Assembly (NCBI GenBank): GCA_013349485.1
Contig: DUZM01000151.1
Span: 1-6,401, forward strand
Length of the DNA stretch: 6,401 nucleotides
Source of the DNA: Candidatus Hydrogenedentota bacterium
Lineage (GTDB): Bacteria; Hydrogenedentota; Hydrogenedentia; Hydrogenedentales; SLHB01
Reading direction: 5' to 3'
Positions 5,000 through 6,401 of the stretch are shown one piece after another. Made by a program: the position numbers and the translations under genes. Under the pieces are notes generated by a model. That model made no database searches and was not told the origin of the DNA. It was given only the letters and a program-made list of their open reading frames with translations. Within the stretch, counting starts at the first letter, position 1. Each line of letters opens with the position of its first letter.

Positions 5000-5157
5000 A
5001 AGCCAAGGATGGTATTGGATCCACTGAATGGTTGACGTCGCTTCTCCACGCCGTGGATGAGTTGGCACGCCAGCATCCCGAAGCGATTGCGCGGGGATTT
5101 GAGAAGGCGCGCGCTGCTGTTGAGTCCTTTTGGGAGAACGCAGCGGCACACAGTTGA
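4996..5157 (+). CDS. Small helical protein of unknown function (53 aa), third gene of the cassette
   Basis: The 53-aa product begins MKAKDGIGSTEWLTSLLHAV and continues as two probable amphipathic helices (residues 10-25 and 28-50, the second FEKARAAVESFWENAAAH). GGGGGAGGT (4982-4990) precedes the ATG by 5 bases, and the ATG overlaps the stop of the 275-aa gene (ATGA), so coupled translation is likely. The start region GTGCGTCATG is identical over ten bases to that of the 275-aa gene. The fold is soluble, small and helical. No family is recognised; a small partner or antidote-like protein is possible but nothing in the sequence proves it. It seems to be the last gene of this transcript, as a GC-rich inverted repeat follows. 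Confidence 0.65.
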   Translation: MKAKDGIGSTEWLTSLLHAVDELARQHPEAIARGFEKARAAVESFWENAAAHS

Positions 5158-5195
5158 ATCCGCCATATCTAGAATGGCAGAGTGAACTTGCTTTT

Positions 5196-5253
5196 CCGGG
5201 GCGGGCGGGTAGCGCGCCCGAGTCGATTTCCGCAACGGCTTTTCCCGCCCCGG
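5196..5253. repeat. 10-bp GC-rich inverted repeat with flanking direct repeats
   Basis: CCGGGGCGGG (5196-5205) and CCCGCCCCGG (5244-5253) are perfectly complementary around 38 bases. GCTTTTCC occurs directly at 5190-5197 and 5238-5245, overlapping the outer left and inner right ends of the stem arms. A small CGGG/CCCG hairpin (5206-5209 with 5217-5220) can form inside. T-richness downstream is slight (CATTTTG at 5264-5270), so it is an atypical terminator at best. It fills most of the gap before the 269-aa gene. Confidence 0.5.
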
Positions 5254-5293
5254 TGATTCCTCATTTTGCGGTAGACGAGCGGAGGTCCGGATC

Positions 5294-6103
5294 ATGTTGA
5301 CCATGGTATATGACCCCAGCGTGTATTCGCGTCTCGAGACGTGGCCGCTGGATTTCGCCGTTAATGTTGTAGTCTTCAATGGGATTGCTGAAAGAAGGGC
5401 CGAGGACCCATTATTTGGGGAGGAATGGGAGCGTAGGCTTAAGCTCGAAGAGCTTCAACGGTCGCATCTCGAACGGTTTGGCGTAATTGTCGAGAATGCT
5501 ATCAGTGCTGGTAGACTCAGGCTTTGCTACATCGAAGCCCCCAATTCCCCAGAGAAGAAAAAGTTTCGTGTTACCCCTATCGATTCTCAGGGTCTTCCAA
5601 TCCTTACCGGCGCAAAGAACTTGCGTTTTCATGAGGCACATGTGTACCGACGTGAATACGTCGAGTGGCTGGCTGAGGTGGGCTACTCTCTGCCGAAAGA
5701 CTTACGTTCGGAGTCAGCTGCAAAGGAATCTGAGCCGAGGAAAGATGTTGAAGCGTCGCCACACGCTATAAATGAGACGGCTGCGAACTTACCATCGGAG
5801 CGGCAAAGAACGGACGATCAATTGAAGCAGATGTACTACAAGCTAACTGAGCTCCAGAAATTACTTGTCGAGGAACTGAGCAGTGATGATAGGACGGGTC
5901 CTGATCTACACAAACGCCTCGAAACAATTGCGAAGAGCATGAAGGATTTCAAAGCACCAAAGGATTTCAGAACTACCCAAAGAGCTCTTAAGGCACTGAA
6001 CACCCGTGGGCTGATATGGAATAGGCGCGGTAGAGGATATGTCCTGACGGCAGATGGAAGCCGACTATACGAACTCATGTCCCCTTCTCAAAACCTCAGT
6101 TAG
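5294..6103 (+). CDS. Uncharacterised protein with C-terminal winged-helix-like domain (269 aa)
   Basis: GGAGGT (5281-5286) lies 7 bases before ATG 5294; a second in-frame ATG at 5303 is less well placed. The N-terminal part (1-135) is not recognised by name. Its helical segment EEWERRLKLEELQRSHLERFGVIVENAI-like run (43-70) leads to strands and then the VYRREYVEWLAEVGYSLPKDL segment (117-137), a pattern I associate with uncharacterised accessory proteins. A polar linker (138-178) follows. Residues about 184-262 look like a winged helix: helices, then TTQRALKALNTRGLI as recognition-type helix (227-241) and the wing NRRGRGYVLTADG (243-255), as in MarR-like proteins. DNA binding is therefore likely. 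By eye the gene is less GC-rich than its neighbours, suggesting separate acquisition. It ends just before a region with an inverted repeat and a phased motif array, a possible target. Confidence 0.82.
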   Translation: MLTMVYDPSVYSRLETWPLDFAVNVVVFNGIAERRAEDPLFGEEWERRLKLEELQRSHLERFGVIVENAISAGRLRLCYIEAPNSPEKKKFRVTPIDSQGLPILTGAKNLRFHEAHVYRREYVEWLAEVGYSLPKDLRSESAAKESEPRKDVEASPHAINETAANLPSERQRTDDQLKQMYYKLTELQKLLVEELSSDDRTGPDLHKRLETIAKSMKDFKAPKDFRTTQRALKALNTRGLIWNRRGRGYVLTADGSRLYELMSPSQNLS

Positions 6104-6141
6104 TTTTTGCATCAAGAACTGTACCTTCCCTCTGTTTCCCA

Positions 6142-6175
6142 TAGCAGAAAAGGCCAAAATATACCCGATCTGCTA
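6142..6175. repeat. 7-bp inverted repeat around an AT-rich core
   Basis: TAGCAGA (6142-6148) and TCTGCTA (6169-6175) are exact inverted copies 20 bases apart. The interior contains AAAATATACC (6156-6165), the most AT-rich stretch nearby and a possible -10 element (TATACC, 6160-6165) without a good -35. The 11-bp motif array begins seven bases downstream. Confidence 0.4.
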
Positions 6176-6181
6176 CCCGGT

Positions 6182-6229
6182 GCCGTTTCGACGCCGTATT
6201 GATGCCGTTTCAGCGCCGTAGGACGCCGC
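6182..6229. repeat. Iteron-like array: GCCGT motif at 11-bp spacing
   Basis: GCCGT begins at 6182, 6193, 6204 and 6215 with exact 11-base steps. A fifth variant, GCCGC, follows at 6225 after 10 bases. The intervening bases are partly conserved (TTC or ATT, then GAC, GAT or AGC). Repeats at about one helical turn put the motifs on one face of the DNA, as in iterons or cooperative operator arrays. It lies about 58 bases before the HTH gene at 6287 and 79 bases after the gene for the winged-helix protein. The function is inferred, but the periodicity is seen directly. Confidence 0.6.
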
Positions 6230-6286
6230 TGTAATTTGAGTCACTTCGTGGCAGTCTAATGGCCTCAAGAGAGAGGAGGTGCCGCG

Positions 6287-6401
6287 ATGGTCGAGGTTAA
6301 TGTCCACGATTTGTCGATCACAGAATTGGCTCGCCTAACTGGCCGACATCCCGAGACTCTTCGGCAACTAGCGCGGCTCGGACGGCTTGCGGGCGCATAC
6401 A
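6287..6401 (+). CDS. Small HTH DNA-binding protein, excisionase-like, N-terminal part (cut by window edge)
   Basis: Only the first 38 codons are visible. GAGGAGGT (6273-6280) lies 6 bases before ATG 6287, an excellent ribosome site. Residues 9-36 read LSITELARLTGRHPETLRQL, then ARLGRLAG, the helix-turn-helix of HTH_17, excisionase and MerR-like proteins. It shares the HPETLR recognition-helix motif with the 94-aa protein at 3571-3855, so the two are related in family but clearly diverged. The upstream region carries a phased motif array and a 7-bp inverted repeat, which may be its own operator or that of the winged-helix protein before it. The C-terminal half and full length are unknown, so a larger protein with an N-terminal HTH remains possible. 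Confidence 0.75.
   Translation, partial: MVEVNVHDLSITELARLTGRHPETLRQLARLGRLAGAY

Noticed and set aside
6236..6262. Promoter before the second HTH gene (TTGAGT and TAATGG)
   Set aside because: The spacer is only 15 bases and the -10 is poor, so it is not supportable.
3856..6286. CRISPR array or retron-type non-coding RNA
   Set aside because: The inverted repeats differ from each other, and there are no repeated spacers. No reverse transcriptase or Cas gene is visible in the window.

Overview
The window is bacterial chromosomal DNA running from a housekeeping locus into what looks like the left end of a tRNA-associated integrative element. By eye it is GC-rich, with strong purine-rich Shine-Dalgarno sequences, short intergenic spaces and every convincing gene on the + strand. 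The species cannot be named. The combination of leuS, a DUF4349 lipoprotein and an ORF6N gene fits an environmental bacterium outside the best-studied groups (PVC/FCB-like lineages come to mind), but that is a weak inference.

Host part (1 to about 1772): the last 124 codons of leuS (leucyl-tRNA synthetase) with a likely terminator; a complete DUF4349 envelope protein, best started at 535; and a tRNA-Asp(GTC) gene at 1695-1772 with its own strong promoter, an encoded CCA and a downstream terminator.

Element part (about 1745 to the window end): directly behind the tRNA lies a near-consensus promoter driving a complete tyrosine recombinase (1884-2897) that keeps all six catalytic residues. Then come an ORF6N-domain protein (3021-3557) and a small excisionase-like HTH protein (3571-3855), a typical recombination and control module of prophages and integrative elements. 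A 190-base gap after them carries four consecutive inverted repeats. A coupled three-gene cassette follows: 43 aa (4048-4179), 275 aa with four cysteines in zinc-ligand-like spacing (4172-4999) and 53 aa (4996-5157). None of the three is recognised. After a 10-bp GC-rich inverted repeat comes a 269-aa protein with a winged-helix-like C-terminus (5294-6103), then an intergenic region with a 7-bp inverted repeat and an array of GCCGT motifs at 11-bp spacing, then the start of a second small HTH gene (6287 onward) cut by the window edge.

The integrase and the first HTH protein probably handle integration and excision, and ORF6N may regulate. The coupled cassette and the 269-aa protein are cargo or element-maintenance genes of unknown role. 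The right end of the element, and so its full gene content, lies outside the window. The most unusual items are the helically phased motif array, the hairpin cluster after the excisionase-like gene and the coupled cassette of unknown genes.
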